Shown: positions 28,731-37,005 of the stretch, one piece after another
How positions within the stretch are numbered: position 1 is the first letter of the stretch
Layout of the letters: each line of letters starts with the position of its first letter
Source of the DNA: Candidatus Macondimonas diazotrophica
GTDB lineage: Bacteria > Pseudomonadota > Gammaproteobacteria > UBA5335
Reading direction: 5' to 3'
Length of the DNA stretch: 64,000 nt
NCBI RefSeq assembly: GCF_004684205.1
Contig: NZ_SRIO01000003.1
Span: forward strand, 62,001-126,000
Notes under the pieces: model-generated
The model's input: the letters and a program-made list of their open reading frames with translations, nothing else
Told to the model about the DNA's origin: nothing
Database searches by the model: none
Made by a program: the position numbers and the translations under genes

Positions 28731-30431
28731 TCAGAAAAAGTACAGCAGCAGATAGCCGGACAGAAAAATGGCTACCCACAGGGCCATGCTCCCGGTCTGC
28801 CAGTGCCGGACCAGCGCGGATTCCTCGCCTTGATCCTGGCGAAGCCGCCTCGAAACGATCCCGCCCACGGCAGCGATTGCCCGGATCAGGCCAGCAAGGC
28901 CATCCTGGATCCGTTGCTGGTAAGCAAGCCAATGGCTCGGAACGGCCCGTTGCAGGGTATCCACATCCCAAACCATGGCGGTTTGGCGTGGCCAGATTCC
29001 CCAGCGCATCAGTAGGGCGAAGATCAGCGTGGCCGAGGTGAGCAGCACCAACTGTTCGACCACATGTGCCACCGTGTAAAGCGAGTAGTCCACCGGGTAG
29101 GGCAGGATCTGATAGAGCAGGTTGGGACGACAGCCTAGCAGCAGAAGCCCCAGAGTGCTGAGGAGCATGGCCATGCGCATGGCGCGCGGCGCGTCGTTGA
29201 TCTTTCGGTGCTGGCGCTGCGGTCCCAGGAAGGCGGGATAAAGCAGCTTGAGTCCGGCCATGATGAAGATGCCCACCGATCCCGCCATGAGTAGTTCCCA
29301 CAGCATCGGCTGATGCGTTTCATGGGCCGCCGCAAGGATCAGTGACTTGCTGGCGAAGCCGGCAAACAGCGGGGTGGCCATGCCCAGCGTGCCGAGAAGG
29401 CAAAAGCCGAATGTCCAGGGCATCTGCCGCGCCAGTCCGCCCAATTCGCTGATTCGGGTAGTCCCGGCGGACTGCAGAACGGCGCCCAGTGCCATGAACA
29501 ACAGCCCGCTGTACAGCACATGGCTGATGGCATGTGCCACGGCTGCGCTCAGGGCGAGGGGTGTGCCGATGCCGATCATGATGATCATGAAGCCCAGCTG
29601 ATTGATCAGGCCGTAGACCAGGGTCCGCCGCAGATCGTCTTCCCGCAGCCCCTGAATCAGGGTGAAGAGAATCATGACTGCACCGATGGGGATCAGCGCT
29701 TCGGTGCCGGAAAAGCCGCGGGCCAGGGTGTAAATGGCCAGCTTGGTCGTGAATGCGCTCAAGAACACGGTGCCGGCAGGGGAGGCTGCAGGGTAGGCTT
29801 CAATCGCCCAGCCGTGCAGCAACGGGAACGTCGCCTTGATGGCAAAAGCGGCAAGGAGCCATGCATGGGCGCCGGTTCCGAGGGGTAAGGCATCAAATGC
29901 AAGCGACCCGGTCTCCTGGACATGGACGACCGCACCGCCCATCAGGAGTACACCGGAGATGACCTGGATCACGAGGTATCTCAGGGCCACGCCATAATCG
30001 GGTGCGGCGCCAGTTCGAACCAGCAGCAATGTCGAGGCCAGCGCCGTCAGTTCCCAATAAAGAAACAGGGTGATGAAGTCACCGGCACAAATCGCTCCGA
30101 TCGCGGTACCGGCATAAGCCAGGCCTGCGGCGATTTCAAGGCGACGCGGGCTGCTGCGCAGATAGATGCTGCCTGCCAGCGCCGCAAATCCAAACAGCCA
30201 AGCAAAAGGCGCAGACAATGCATCCAGGCGTGCCGTGACCAAGGTCTTTCCGAGCAGGGATACTTGACCGAATGTCCCGCTGTTGAATTGATCGAGATGC
30301 ATCAAGGCCAGCAGGGCGGGTATCGGCAACAGCCAGGCACGCAGGCGGCGTGGACATCCTGCAAGCACAAGGGCGCCCAGAATCAACGGCCAACCGGGGG
30401 GAAGATGCCAAGGCAGCGTGTCGTGACCCAT
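28731..30431 (-). CDS. Third NuoL/MrpA-D-like proton-conducting membrane subunit
   Basis: This 566-residue protein has about 14 helices and the proton-conducting transporter fold of NuoL/M/N and MrpA/D. The conserved glutamate of helix 5 (FLYWELTAL) and the helix 7 lysine region (AIKATFPLLHGWAIEAY) are kept. Where its two paralogues have Lys in H-x3-K-x-x-LF (NHALAKGALF, MHAFGKITLF), this one has Ser (SHVLYSGLLF). It also has an extra C-terminal stretch with a soluble segment and one last helix. It lies downstream of the Mrp-like cluster but is separated from it by a LysE gene. It may replace the N-terminal NuoL-like part of a split MrpA. Confidence 0.85.
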   Translation of the reverse strand: MGHDTLPWHLPPGWPLILGALVLAGCPRRLRAWLLPIPALLALMHLDQFNSGTFGQVSLLGKTLVTARLDALSAPFAWLFGFAALAGSIYLRSSPRRLEIAAGLAYAGTAIGAICAGDFITLFLYWELTALASTLLLVRTGAAPDYGVALRYLVIQVISGVLLMGGAVVHVQETGSLAFDALPLGTGAHAWLLAAFAIKATFPLLHGWAIEAYPAASPAGTVFLSAFTTKLAIYTLARGFSGTEALIPIGAVMILFTLIQGLREDDLRRTLVYGLINQLGFMIIMIGIGTPLALSAAVAHAISHVLYSGLLFMALGAVLQSAGTTRISELGGLARQMPWTFGFCLLGTLGMATPLFAGFASKSLILAAAHETHQPMLWELLMAGSVGIFIMAGLKLLYPAFLGPQRQHRKINDAPRAMRMAMLLSTLGLLLLGCRPNLLYQILPYPVDYSLYTVAHVVEQLVLLTSATLIFALLMRWGIWPRQTAMVWDVDTLQRAVPSHWLAYQQRIQDGLAGLIRAIAAVGGIVSRRLRQDQGEESALVRHWQTGSMALWVAIFLSGYLLLYFF

Positions 30432-30588
30432 GGCTCATGTACTCCAATGATAAGCGGTGCAATGTCGATCGGATCGGATTCGGCTCATGGCTTGATTCGT
30501 TAGCGCCCCGCGCGTTATGCCGCAAGCCGTGCCCGACACGATCGGAGCGGCAGTCTGTTGACGGGCCGAATGCCGGGGCACTGGTGAT

Positions 30589-31212
30589 TCATTCCAGCAG
30601 CAGAATTGCGAGACCGGCCAGCATCATGCTGCAGGCGGCAAGTCTTTGAAACCCGGTGCGCATGCCTTGGCCGATCATTCTGCCCGTCACATGTGCGGTA
30701 GCAGCGTATCCAAGCTTGGTTCCGCCGACGGCGAGTGCACAGATCAGGATCACCAGGGCGAGGTCGACCGGAGTAACGCGCGCCAGATCGAAAAAGGCCG
30801 GAAAAAATGCCAGATAGAACAGGATTGCCTTTTGGTCTGCCAAGGTGATCAGCAGGCCAGCCAGGTAGCTCGCAGCCCGGCCGGGTGGGTGCGTTCGGAT
30901 CGCTTCGGCCGGCAATCCCACACGCCGCCAATGGGTGATTCCGAGCCAGATGAGATAGCCACTGCCGGCATATCGCAACAAATCTGACAGCGTCCCCAGC
31001 CGGTCCGTCAACAGTGTCAGGGCGAATGTCGCCAGAAAAATGAACACGATATCGCCGGTTACGACACCCAGGACCAGCCAAGCACCCAGCCGGAAGCCGA
31101 AATTCGTCGTCTGCGTCATTACGGTCAGTACGCTGACGCTCGGGGCTGCAGCGAGTACCACCATGGCGCCAAACATCGCAAGGAGTTGGGAGAGGTGAAG
31201 GGTGATTTCCAT
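30589..31212 (-). CDS. LysE/RhtB-family amino acid exporter
   Basis: This 207-residue membrane protein has about six helices. The segments LAAAPSVSVLTVMTQTTNFG and LLRYAGSGYLIWLGITHWR match the LysE/RhtB family, which exports lysine, threonine, homoserine or similar compounds. The start at 31212 is the family N-terminus; the frame continues upstream without coding character. It sits between two antiporter-subunit genes on the same strand with gaps of about 157 and 165 bases, so it may be an insertion into the antiporter operon or its own unit. A tandem 16-base repeat lies just upstream. Confidence 0.88.
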   Translation of the reverse strand: MEITLHLSQLLAMFGAMVVLAAAPSVSVLTVMTQTTNFGFRLGAWLVLGVVTGDIVFIFLATFALTLLTDRLGTLSDLLRYAGSGYLIWLGITHWRRVGLPAEAIRTHPPGRAASYLAGLLITLADQKAILFYLAFFPAFFDLARVTPVDLALVILICALAVGGTKLGYAATAHVTGRMIGQGMRTGFQRLAACSMMLAGLAILLLE

Positions 31213-31224
31213 GGTGGGGCATCG

Positions 31225-31256
31225 TTGATCGGTACAAGAATTGATCGGTACAAGAA
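31225..31256. repeat. Perfect tandem duplication of a 16-base unit upstream of the LysE gene
   Basis: TTGATCGGTACAAGAA occurs twice without gap (31225-31240 and 31241-31256), 13 bases upstream of the LysE-family ATG. It could be a recent duplication or paired binding sites for a regulator. Confidence 0.9.
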
Positions 31257-31377
31257 AATGAGGGCATGCCGAAGGCTGCGGCATGGCCGGCTTTCCGGGA
31301 ATCGTGAACATACGCAAAGCGGTCGGTTGCGCGATGAACACGACACATGAGAGCGGAGCGGCCTTCGGATTTCTCCC

Positions 31378-32856
31378 TCATGGTCCCAGTGCAAAGACCC
31401 CTGGGTGCAGTGGGCTCAGGAGTGCAAGGATGGGATCAGGCCAGAAAAACAAGGCCAGTGTGGCCAGGGCCGTGAAGCACAACGGCAGCAGACAGGCCAG
31501 GGGTGCTTCGCTGATGCCTGGGGCGCTTCCTGCCGGCAAGGGCCGGAAGAAGGCCCGTCCCACGACCGGCATCAGATAGGCCAGATTCAGCAAGGTACTG
31601 AATAACAGGGCAGCCAGTAACAGCGGCTGTTGGTCTTCCATCGCGGCGGTGGCGAGCAGCCATTTGCTCCAGGTACCCCCACCTGGCGGTAGCCCCGCCA
31701 CACTGACGGCCGCAATGGCAAATGCGGCAAAGGTCAGCGGCATGCGGCGTCCCAGTCCATCCAGCTCACTCACTCGGCTCTTATGTGCGGCGACCAAGAT
31801 TGCGCCGGCGCAGAAGAACAGCGTGATCTTTCCGAAAGCATGCATGACGATGTGCAGTCCGCCGCCCATGATGCCCGCGGCAGTGGCCGTGGCAGCCCCG
31901 AGAATGATGTAGGAAAGTTGGCTGACCGTAGAGTAGGCGAGCCGGGCTTTGAGATTGTCTTGAGTCAGCGCGACCAACGAAGCCGCGACCAAGGTAAAGC
32001 CCGCAACGTAAGCCAAAATAGTGCTGGCTCCGGTTTCCTGCAGAAATTCCAGGCCGAAAATGTAGTAGGTCACTTTCAGCACTGTGAATACGCCTGCCTT
32101 GACGACAGCCACGGCATGCAGCAATGCGCTGACCGGTGTGGGCGCCACCATGGCACCCGGTAACCAGCGGTGAAACGGCATCAGTGCGGCCTTGCCGATG
32201 CCGAACAGAAACAGGGCATAGAGTATTGCCGCGCTGTGGGGCGGCAGATGGCCAGCGAGAATTCCACCGGGCCGGAATTCCAAGGTGCCTGTCGCCATGG
32301 CCGTCCAGATGAGCGCCGGCAACAATAAGCCGATGGAGGTGCCCATCAGCAGGAACAGATAGGTGCGCGCCCCGCGCTGGGCTGCTTCGTTGCCGGCATG
32401 AGCGACCAGCGGATAGGTGGAGAGCGTCAGCAGTTCGTAAAAGACAAATAATGTGAACAGATTGTCGGCAAAGGCGATGCCCATCGCGCTGGCGAGCGCC
32501 AATGGAAAACAGGCAAAAAACCGAGTCTGGTTTGGGACGTGATGCCCGCGCATATAGCCGATGGCGTAAATCGCCGTGGGGATCCAGAGCGTGGCGGCGA
32601 CCAGGGCAAACAGGGCACCCAAAGGCTCGGCCGAAAATGCCAGCGCCATGCCGGGAAGTATCTGTGCCACCTGCAGCGCAGGTTGGCTACCTCCGTGCAC
32701 CGCAGACACGATCGCAATGACGGCGAGCCACAGCCCCGCGGCCGTGGCCAGGGTCACCGTTTCGCGCAGGTTGGGGTGGTTGCGGGCCATTGCGATCAAC
32801 GGCGTGGCAAGCGGGGTCGCGAAAATGGCCAACGCCAAGGCGTGTTCAGCAGTCAC
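31378..32856 (-). CDS. mnhD: Mrp/Mbh-type antiporter subunit D, second copy
   Basis: This 492-residue polytopic protein has the NuoN/MrpD fold. Key charged residues are present: Glu of helix 5 (VFYELLTLSTYPLV), Lys of helix 7 (GIGKAALMPFHRWLPGA), the helix 8 Lys (AVVKAGVFTVLKV) and Lys in MHAFGKITLF. Its ATG overlaps the stop of the first subunit D gene (4 bases), so the two copies are made together. It would act as a proton or sodium channel-like unit. Paired D-type subunits are seen in some Mrp-derived complexes such as archaeal Mbs. Confidence 0.9.
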   Translation of the reverse strand: MTAEHALALAIFATPLATPLIAMARNHPNLRETVTLATAAGLWLAVIAIVSAVHGGSQPALQVAQILPGMALAFSAEPLGALFALVAATLWIPTAIYAIGYMRGHHVPNQTRFFACFPLALASAMGIAFADNLFTLFVFYELLTLSTYPLVAHAGNEAAQRGARTYLFLLMGTSIGLLLPALIWTAMATGTLEFRPGGILAGHLPPHSAAILYALFLFGIGKAALMPFHRWLPGAMVAPTPVSALLHAVAVVKAGVFTVLKVTYYIFGLEFLQETGASTILAYVAGFTLVAASLVALTQDNLKARLAYSTVSQLSYIILGAATATAAGIMGGGLHIVMHAFGKITLFFCAGAILVAAHKSRVSELDGLGRRMPLTFAAFAIAAVSVAGLPPGGGTWSKWLLATAAMEDQQPLLLAALLFSTLLNLAYLMPVVGRAFFRPLPAGSAPGISEAPLACLLPLCFTALATLALFFWPDPILALLSPLHPGVFALGP

Positions 32857-34334
32857 GGCGCCGCCTCCATCAAGGCCTGCATCGCGCGCTCAGCCAGGCT
32901 GAGCGTCAGATGGCTGTCGATGCCGAAATACACGTTGGCGGCGATGACCGTCCAGGTGGGAATCAGCAGGGACCATGGTGCTTCCCGGACGGCCGGGCGA
33001 TCGTGAGGCGAATCGCGGAAATAAAGCTGCTCGATAACGCGCCATACATAGCCCAAGGCCAGCAACGAACCCACGACGATGATGCCGGCGAGCAGCCACT
33101 GGTCTTGCTCCAAGGTGGCCAAGAGCAAATACCATTTGCTGATGAAGCCCGCCGTGAGCGGCACGCCGATCAGACTGAGTCCGGCGATCACGAAGGCGGC
33201 TGCCGAAAGCGGCATCTCGCGCGCAGCGCCCGCCAGTGCAGGCAGCGCCATCGAGCCCAGGCGGTAGTAGAGGCAGCCCAGTGCCATGAACAGGGCACCC
33301 TTGGCCAGCGCGTGATTCAGCAGATGCAGGAGTCCGGCGGTGAGCCCGGACGGGGTGAGTAGTGCAAGGCCCAGGACGATGTAGCCGATCTGGGCGACGC
33401 TCGAATAGGCGAAGCTGCGTTTGGCGTTGTCCTGATAGAGCGCAGCGATCGAGGCGAGAATGATGCCCAACCCGGCAAGAGTGGGAAACACACGCGCCAC
33501 GGTCAATCCCGAGAAGGCGTGGTGGACACCGAACAAGTCGAACGTAAAGCGCAGCATCACATAAACCGCGACCTTGGTCGCGGTGGCCGCCAGAAAGATG
33601 GTGACGACCGATGGCGCATAGGCATAGGCATTCGGCAACCACAAATGCAGAGGAAACAGGGCAAGCTTCAGGGAAATGCCAACGATGAAAAAGGCGAAAG
33701 CGGTTTGTACGGCGCGTTGGTTCTCCGCGATGGGAAGCTTTTCTGCCAGATCGGCCATGCCGAGCGTTCCGGTGGCCGCGTACATGAAGCCAATGCCGAT
33801 GAGGATGAACGTCCCCCCCAGCGTCCCCATGATCAGATACTGGAATGCGGCGGTGAGCGCGCGACGGTCCTGCCCCATGGCAACCAGGGCATAAGTGGAC
33901 AGGCTGGAGATTTCGAGAAACACGAACACGTTGAACGCATCCGCCGTCGCGGCCATGCCCATCAGGCCGGTCATGCACAGCAGCAGTGCGGCGTAGAACA
34001 GTGCGGCCTGCGTTGCACCGATTTCCCGCAAAACACTCCTGCGGGCGTAAGGCAACAGGACGGCCGCGGTGGCGCTGATCAGCAGCAACAATGCGCCATT
34101 GAGTGCATCGATGCGATAGGCGATGCCCAACGGCGCGGACCAGCCGCCCAGTGCATAGTGGATCGGGCCCAGCAGCGCGACCCGATCAAGAAGCAGTACT
34201 GCGTTGACGAGGATGACCCAGGTGGTGGCGAGCGTGAGCCACCAGGCCAGGACTTCCCGGCGCAGCAGGACGCATAAGGGGGCCGCGACAAGCGGCAGCA
34301 CCACTTGCAGAATGGGTAAATGCGGAGCAATCAC
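32853..34334 (-). CDS. mnhD: Mrp/Mbh-type antiporter subunit D, first copy
   Basis: This 493-residue polytopic protein has the MrpD/MbhH fold, with Glu in FLEISSLSTYALVAMG, Lys in VGISLKLALFPLHLWLPNAY, Lys in AATATKVAVYVML and Lys in LNHALAKGALFMALG. The start is GTG at 34334, overlapping the subunit C stop (GTGA). The frame is open further upstream but that part lies in other genes. It forms the main ion-translocating subunit with the small subunits encoded just upstream. Confidence 0.92.
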   Translation of the reverse strand: MIAPHLPILQVVLPLVAAPLCVLLRREVLAWWLTLATTWVILVNAVLLLDRVALLGPIHYALGGWSAPLGIAYRIDALNGALLLLISATAAVLLPYARRSVLREIGATQAALFYAALLLCMTGLMGMAATADAFNVFVFLEISSLSTYALVAMGQDRRALTAAFQYLIMGTLGGTFILIGIGFMYAATGTLGMADLAEKLPIAENQRAVQTAFAFFIVGISLKLALFPLHLWLPNAYAYAPSVVTIFLAATATKVAVYVMLRFTFDLFGVHHAFSGLTVARVFPTLAGLGIILASIAALYQDNAKRSFAYSSVAQIGYIVLGLALLTPSGLTAGLLHLLNHALAKGALFMALGCLYYRLGSMALPALAGAAREMPLSAAAFVIAGLSLIGVPLTAGFISKWYLLLATLEQDQWLLAGIIVVGSLLALGYVWRVIEQLYFRDSPHDRPAVREAPWSLLIPTWTVIAANVYFGIDSHLTLSLAERAMQALMEAAP

Positions 34335-34687
34335 AAGCTGTCGTCCTGGCGATGAATCTCGTCTTCCTCGATGGTGCCATAGGCGCGATGAATCCGAATC
34401 ACCAGCGCCGCGGCCAAGGCGGTCGTGGCAATGCCCACGACGATCGCGGTGAGAATGAGGACATGCGGGAGGGGATTGCTGTAGCGCGTCCAGCTGGGGT
34501 CGAGAATAGGGGCGGTGCCACCTTCCACTTTGCCGAGCAGGATATACAGGAAAAATACCGAAGTTTGAAAGATGTTCAGCCCAATGATCTTCAGCACGAG
34601 ATTGGCATGGGCGATGAGCATGTAGAAGCCGGTCATCATCAGTACGATGACGATCCAATAGGGATAATGGTCAAGCACGGTCATCAT
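34331..34687 (-). CDS. mnhC: Mrp/Mbh-type antiporter subunit C (NuoK-like)
   Basis: This 118-residue protein has three helices and the NuoK/MnhC signature IGLNIFQTSVFFLYI, followed by DPLPHVLILTAIVVGIA-type sequence (here NPLPHVLILTAIVVG). The conserved acidic residue found in NuoK helix 2 is not obvious here, as in other MrpC proteins. Start and stop both overlap neighbours by 4 bases. It is a structural partner of the D-type channels. Confidence 0.93.
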   Translation of the reverse strand: MMTVLDHYPYWIVIVLMMTGFYMLIAHANLVLKIIGLNIFQTSVFFLYILLGKVEGGTAPILDPSWTRYSNPLPHVLILTAIVVGIATTALAAALVIRIHRAYGTIEEDEIHRQDDSL

Positions 34688-35100
34688 GCGCGGCGAGCAA
34701 AAGCCGAGAACAGTTGGATCATGACGCCAGCGACGGTGATGCCGACGCCGAGCTCAATGATCAGGATACCCAGATGCTGCCCATGCTTGGGGTCATGGGC
34801 GAGCACGCCGTAGTCCAGGAAATTTCCGCCAGCAAGGAGACTGGAGAAACCCACGCCGGCATAAATCAAGACGCCCAAGGGCATCATGGCCTCTGAGCAG
34901 CGCGCGGGGATGATCGATTCCGCTGCCGGTAGCCCATGAGTCAGAGCGTAAAGGATGAAGCCCACGGCGAACAGGACCCCCGCCTGGAAGCCGCCGCCGG
35001 GGCCGTAGTCGCCGTGAAACTGGACGTACAGCGCAAACAGCCAAATGATGGGCGCCAGAAGCCGGGCCGTGACCCGCAGGATGACCTGATCATGAATCAT
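34684..35100 (-). CDS. mnhB: Mrp/Mbh-type antiporter subunit B (MnhB domain)
   Basis: This 138-residue protein has four helices and the MnhB signature YVQFHGDYGPGGGFQAGVL. It follows the DUF4040 gene, whose product covers the part that in fused MrpA or MrpB precedes it. The start overlaps the upstream gene's stop by 11 bases. The protein would be a membrane scaffold of the antiporter. Confidence 0.93.
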   Translation of the reverse strand: MIHDQVILRVTARLLAPIIWLFALYVQFHGDYGPGGGFQAGVLFAVGFILYALTHGLPAAESIIPARCSEAMMPLGVLIYAGVGFSSLLAGGNFLDYGVLAHDPKHGQHLGILIIELGVGITVAGVMIQLFSAFARRA

Positions 35101-35635
35101 GTGCTTGCACCTTCTTCCGCCGACTTCCGAGCAGTGCCAGAACGCCGACAGCGGCGGTGAGGACCACGGTGGCTTCCCCCAGGGTGTCGTAACCCCGGTA
35201 GCTGGCGAGAACCGACGTCACGACGTTGGGCAGACCGGTGGTCTTGGGGCTTTCTTCCAGATAGCGCAGACCCACATGCTGATTGGCCGGGGACGATGCC
35301 TCGCCATACGGGGGCATGTTCCAGGTACCGTAGACCAAAGCCGCACCGGTGATCAGCACCACGACCAAGGGTATCGCGCCGCGGTTTCGCGACGGCCGGG
35401 TGACCCGGGTGGTGTGGTGCAGGGTGGCCAACAGCAGGACCGTCGAGATCCCTGCACCCACAGCTGCTTCCGTGAAGGCGACGTCCACGGCATCCAGAAT
35501 GACGAAGACGCCAGCCGAGAGCAGGCTGTAGATGCCGGATAACATGACGGCCGTAATGCCATCGCGCAAGCGCAGGATGGCGAGCGCCGTGATGCCGAGA
35601 AAACTCATCAGGACCATCAGAATCAGCGTTTCCAC
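35090..35635 (-). CDS. DUF4040/MbhD-MbhE-like antiporter subunit (C-terminal part of a split MrpA)
   Basis: This 181-residue membrane protein starts with the MbhD/DUF4040 segment (LAILRLRDGITAVMLSGIYS, then DAVDVAFTEAAVGAGISTVLLL), which is the C-terminal helix group of MrpA. An MbhE-like part follows (GLPNVVTSVLASYRGYDTLGEATVVLTAAVGVLAL), which resembles the MrpA tail and the start of MrpB. So MbhD and MbhE are fused here and separate from the large NuoL-like part. The start is taken as GTG at 35635, overlapping mnhG; an ATG at 35617 is possible. Confidence 0.85.
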   Translation of the reverse strand: METLILMVLMSFLGITALAILRLRDGITAVMLSGIYSLLSAGVFVILDAVDVAFTEAAVGAGISTVLLLATLHHTTRVTRPSRNRGAIPLVVVLITGAALVYGTWNMPPYGEASSPANQHVGLRYLEESPKTTGLPNVVTSVLASYRGYDTLGEATVVLTAAVGVLALLGSRRKKVQAHDS

Positions 35636-35955
35636 GACAGGATTCCCTTCTGGATATGCTCGCGGATGGTGCCGTCGTGAAGCGCGGCATGACACAAGGC
35701 GTGGCTGGATACCGGATTGGTCACGGCCAGAAACAGGAAAATCAGGCCCAGCTTGACGGTGACCAGCCACCCGCCACCCAGCATCATCAGCCCGATCAAT
35801 ATGGTGAACGTTCCCAGAGTTTCACACACGCCCGCAGCGTGGATGCGGGTGAGGAAATCCGGAAAACGCATGAGGCCGATCCCGCCGATGATGAGAAATA
35901 TCGAGCCGATCGGCAGCAATGCCGTGGCCAGCAGGTCGAGCAGGCCGGCCATCAT
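35623..35955 (-). CDS. mnhG: Mrp/Mbh-type antiporter subunit G
   Basis: This 110-residue protein has three helices and the MnhG signature GGIGLMRFPDFLTRIHAAGVCETLGT. The C-terminal part VTNPVSSHALCHAA is also typical. Its start and stop overlap the neighbouring genes, giving the order E-F-G-DUF4040-B-C-D. A small structural subunit of the antiporter. Confidence 0.94.
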   Translation of the reverse strand: MMAGLLDLLATALLPIGSIFLIIGGIGLMRFPDFLTRIHAAGVCETLGTFTILIGLMMLGGGWLVTVKLGLIFLFLAVTNPVSSHALCHAALHDGTIREHIQKGILSWKR

Positions 35956-36260
35956 GGCAGCGGGTCCTTGTTTTCGTCAGGCGCCGCAATCTGATCGCCG
36001 AAGTCGCGACGTTGCACGAAGCGCAGTACGGCGATGGTTCCGATGAAATTGATCATCGCGTAGGCCAGGGCGATGTCCAGCCACTCCGGCCGACCCATCA
36101 CGAAACCCAGCAGCGCCACCAGCAATACGGTCTTGGTGCCGAACAGATTGACGGCCAGCAGCCGGTCATAGAATGTCGGTCCGACGACGGCTCGCAGCAA
36201 GCCGATCAGCATGGTGACCAATAGGGCTGCGACGGCCCCTTTGAGTGCCAGGCTGGCCAT
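35952..36260 (-). CDS. mnhF: Mrp/Mbh-type antiporter subunit F
   Basis: This 102-residue protein has three helices and the MnhF/MrpF signature RAVVGPTFYDRLLAVNLFGTKTV and LDIALAYAMINFIGTIAVLRF. Archaeal and bacterial F subunits carry the conserved Asp in the YDR motif, present here. The start at 36260 lies 4 bases after the mnhE stop; an upstream in-frame ATG overlaps mnhE and is rejected. Confidence 0.93.
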   Translation of the reverse strand: MASLALKGAVAALLVTMLIGLLRAVVGPTFYDRLLAVNLFGTKTVLLVALLGFVMGRPEWLDIALAYAMINFIGTIAVLRFVQRRDFGDQIAAPDENKDPLP

Positions 36261-36264
36261 GGTG

Positions 36265-36738
36265 TCAGGATTCCAGGGCGGTGACTCGCCGATCCATGTC
36301 ACCTTCGATCAATGATTCGGCGGCTTCGCGGATCAACGCGTGGATCAGGATGTCCTGGTGGTCCACGTCGATCGAGACCGTCCCGGGCGTCAGGGTGATG
36401 GAATTGGCGTACACAGTGCGCCCCAATGGAGTTGTCTGGGTTGCGGGCACCCGCGCCAATGTGGGCGTGATGGCCAGTGTGGGCCGAAGGATTTCGCGCG
36501 AAACCTGCAGATTGGACAGGATGATTTCCTTGAGCAGCCATCCCAGATAGCGCGCGGCGCCGAAACCGGGGCGGATTATCCGGTTGTCGTCGGGCATCCG
36601 GCGCGACAATAGCCAGACCAGCAGCACCGACAGGCCGCCCAATGACAGCAGCAGAGCATCGGCATGTCCGGAAAGCAGGAGCCATAACATCGCAAGGGAA
36701 AGCAAAGAGGCGACCGCTTTCGCCATGATGAGACTCAC
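36265..36738 (-). CDS. mnhE: Mrp/Mbh-type antiporter subunit E, first gene of the cluster
   Basis: This 157-residue protein has two or three N-terminal helices (KAVASLLSLAMLWLLLSGHA, LLLSLGGLSVLLVWLLSRRM) and a cytoplasmic domain with the MnhE signature KEIILSNLQVSREILRP and NSITLTPGTVSIDVD. It is the first gene of a long minus-strand operon. ATGs at 36738 and 36726 are both possible starts. The whole complex would exchange cations for protons and so support pH and sodium balance. Confidence 0.93.
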   Translation of the reverse strand: MSLIMAKAVASLLSLAMLWLLLSGHADALLLSLGGLSVLLVWLLSRRMPDDNRIIRPGFGAARYLGWLLKEIILSNLQVSREILRPTLAITPTLARVPATQTTPLGRTVYANSITLTPGTVSIDVDHQDILIHALIREAAESLIEGDMDRRVTALES

Positions 36739-36856
36739 TCCGCTGGATTCGTCAGGGATGGCCAGCTAGGCCATGGTTCCGATTGTTTCAAACTACCCAA
36801 GCCATGCGGTGGCGTCAACCGCGCAGCGGCGTGAGAGTTGCATGGTCAACGGGCTC

Positions 36857-36891
36857 AAAAAAAGGCATGGGTGCAGATGGCCACCCATGCC
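36857..36891 (-). terminator. Rho-independent terminator of the flavin monooxygenase gene
   Basis: On the minus strand a perfect 10-base stem GGCATGGGTG/CACCCATGCC with an 8-base loop is followed by seven T. It lies about 115 bases after the monooxygenase stop and shields the antiporter operon from read-through. Confidence 0.92.
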
Positions 36892-37005
36892 CAGTTCCAG
36901 GGAGTGCAATTCGAGATGGCTACCGGTCTCGATCCAATGCGCTCGGTCCGTCGCCATCCCGCTGAGCTTCACCGAGAAAAGGGTGGTGAAACGCTCATTT
37001 CAGGT

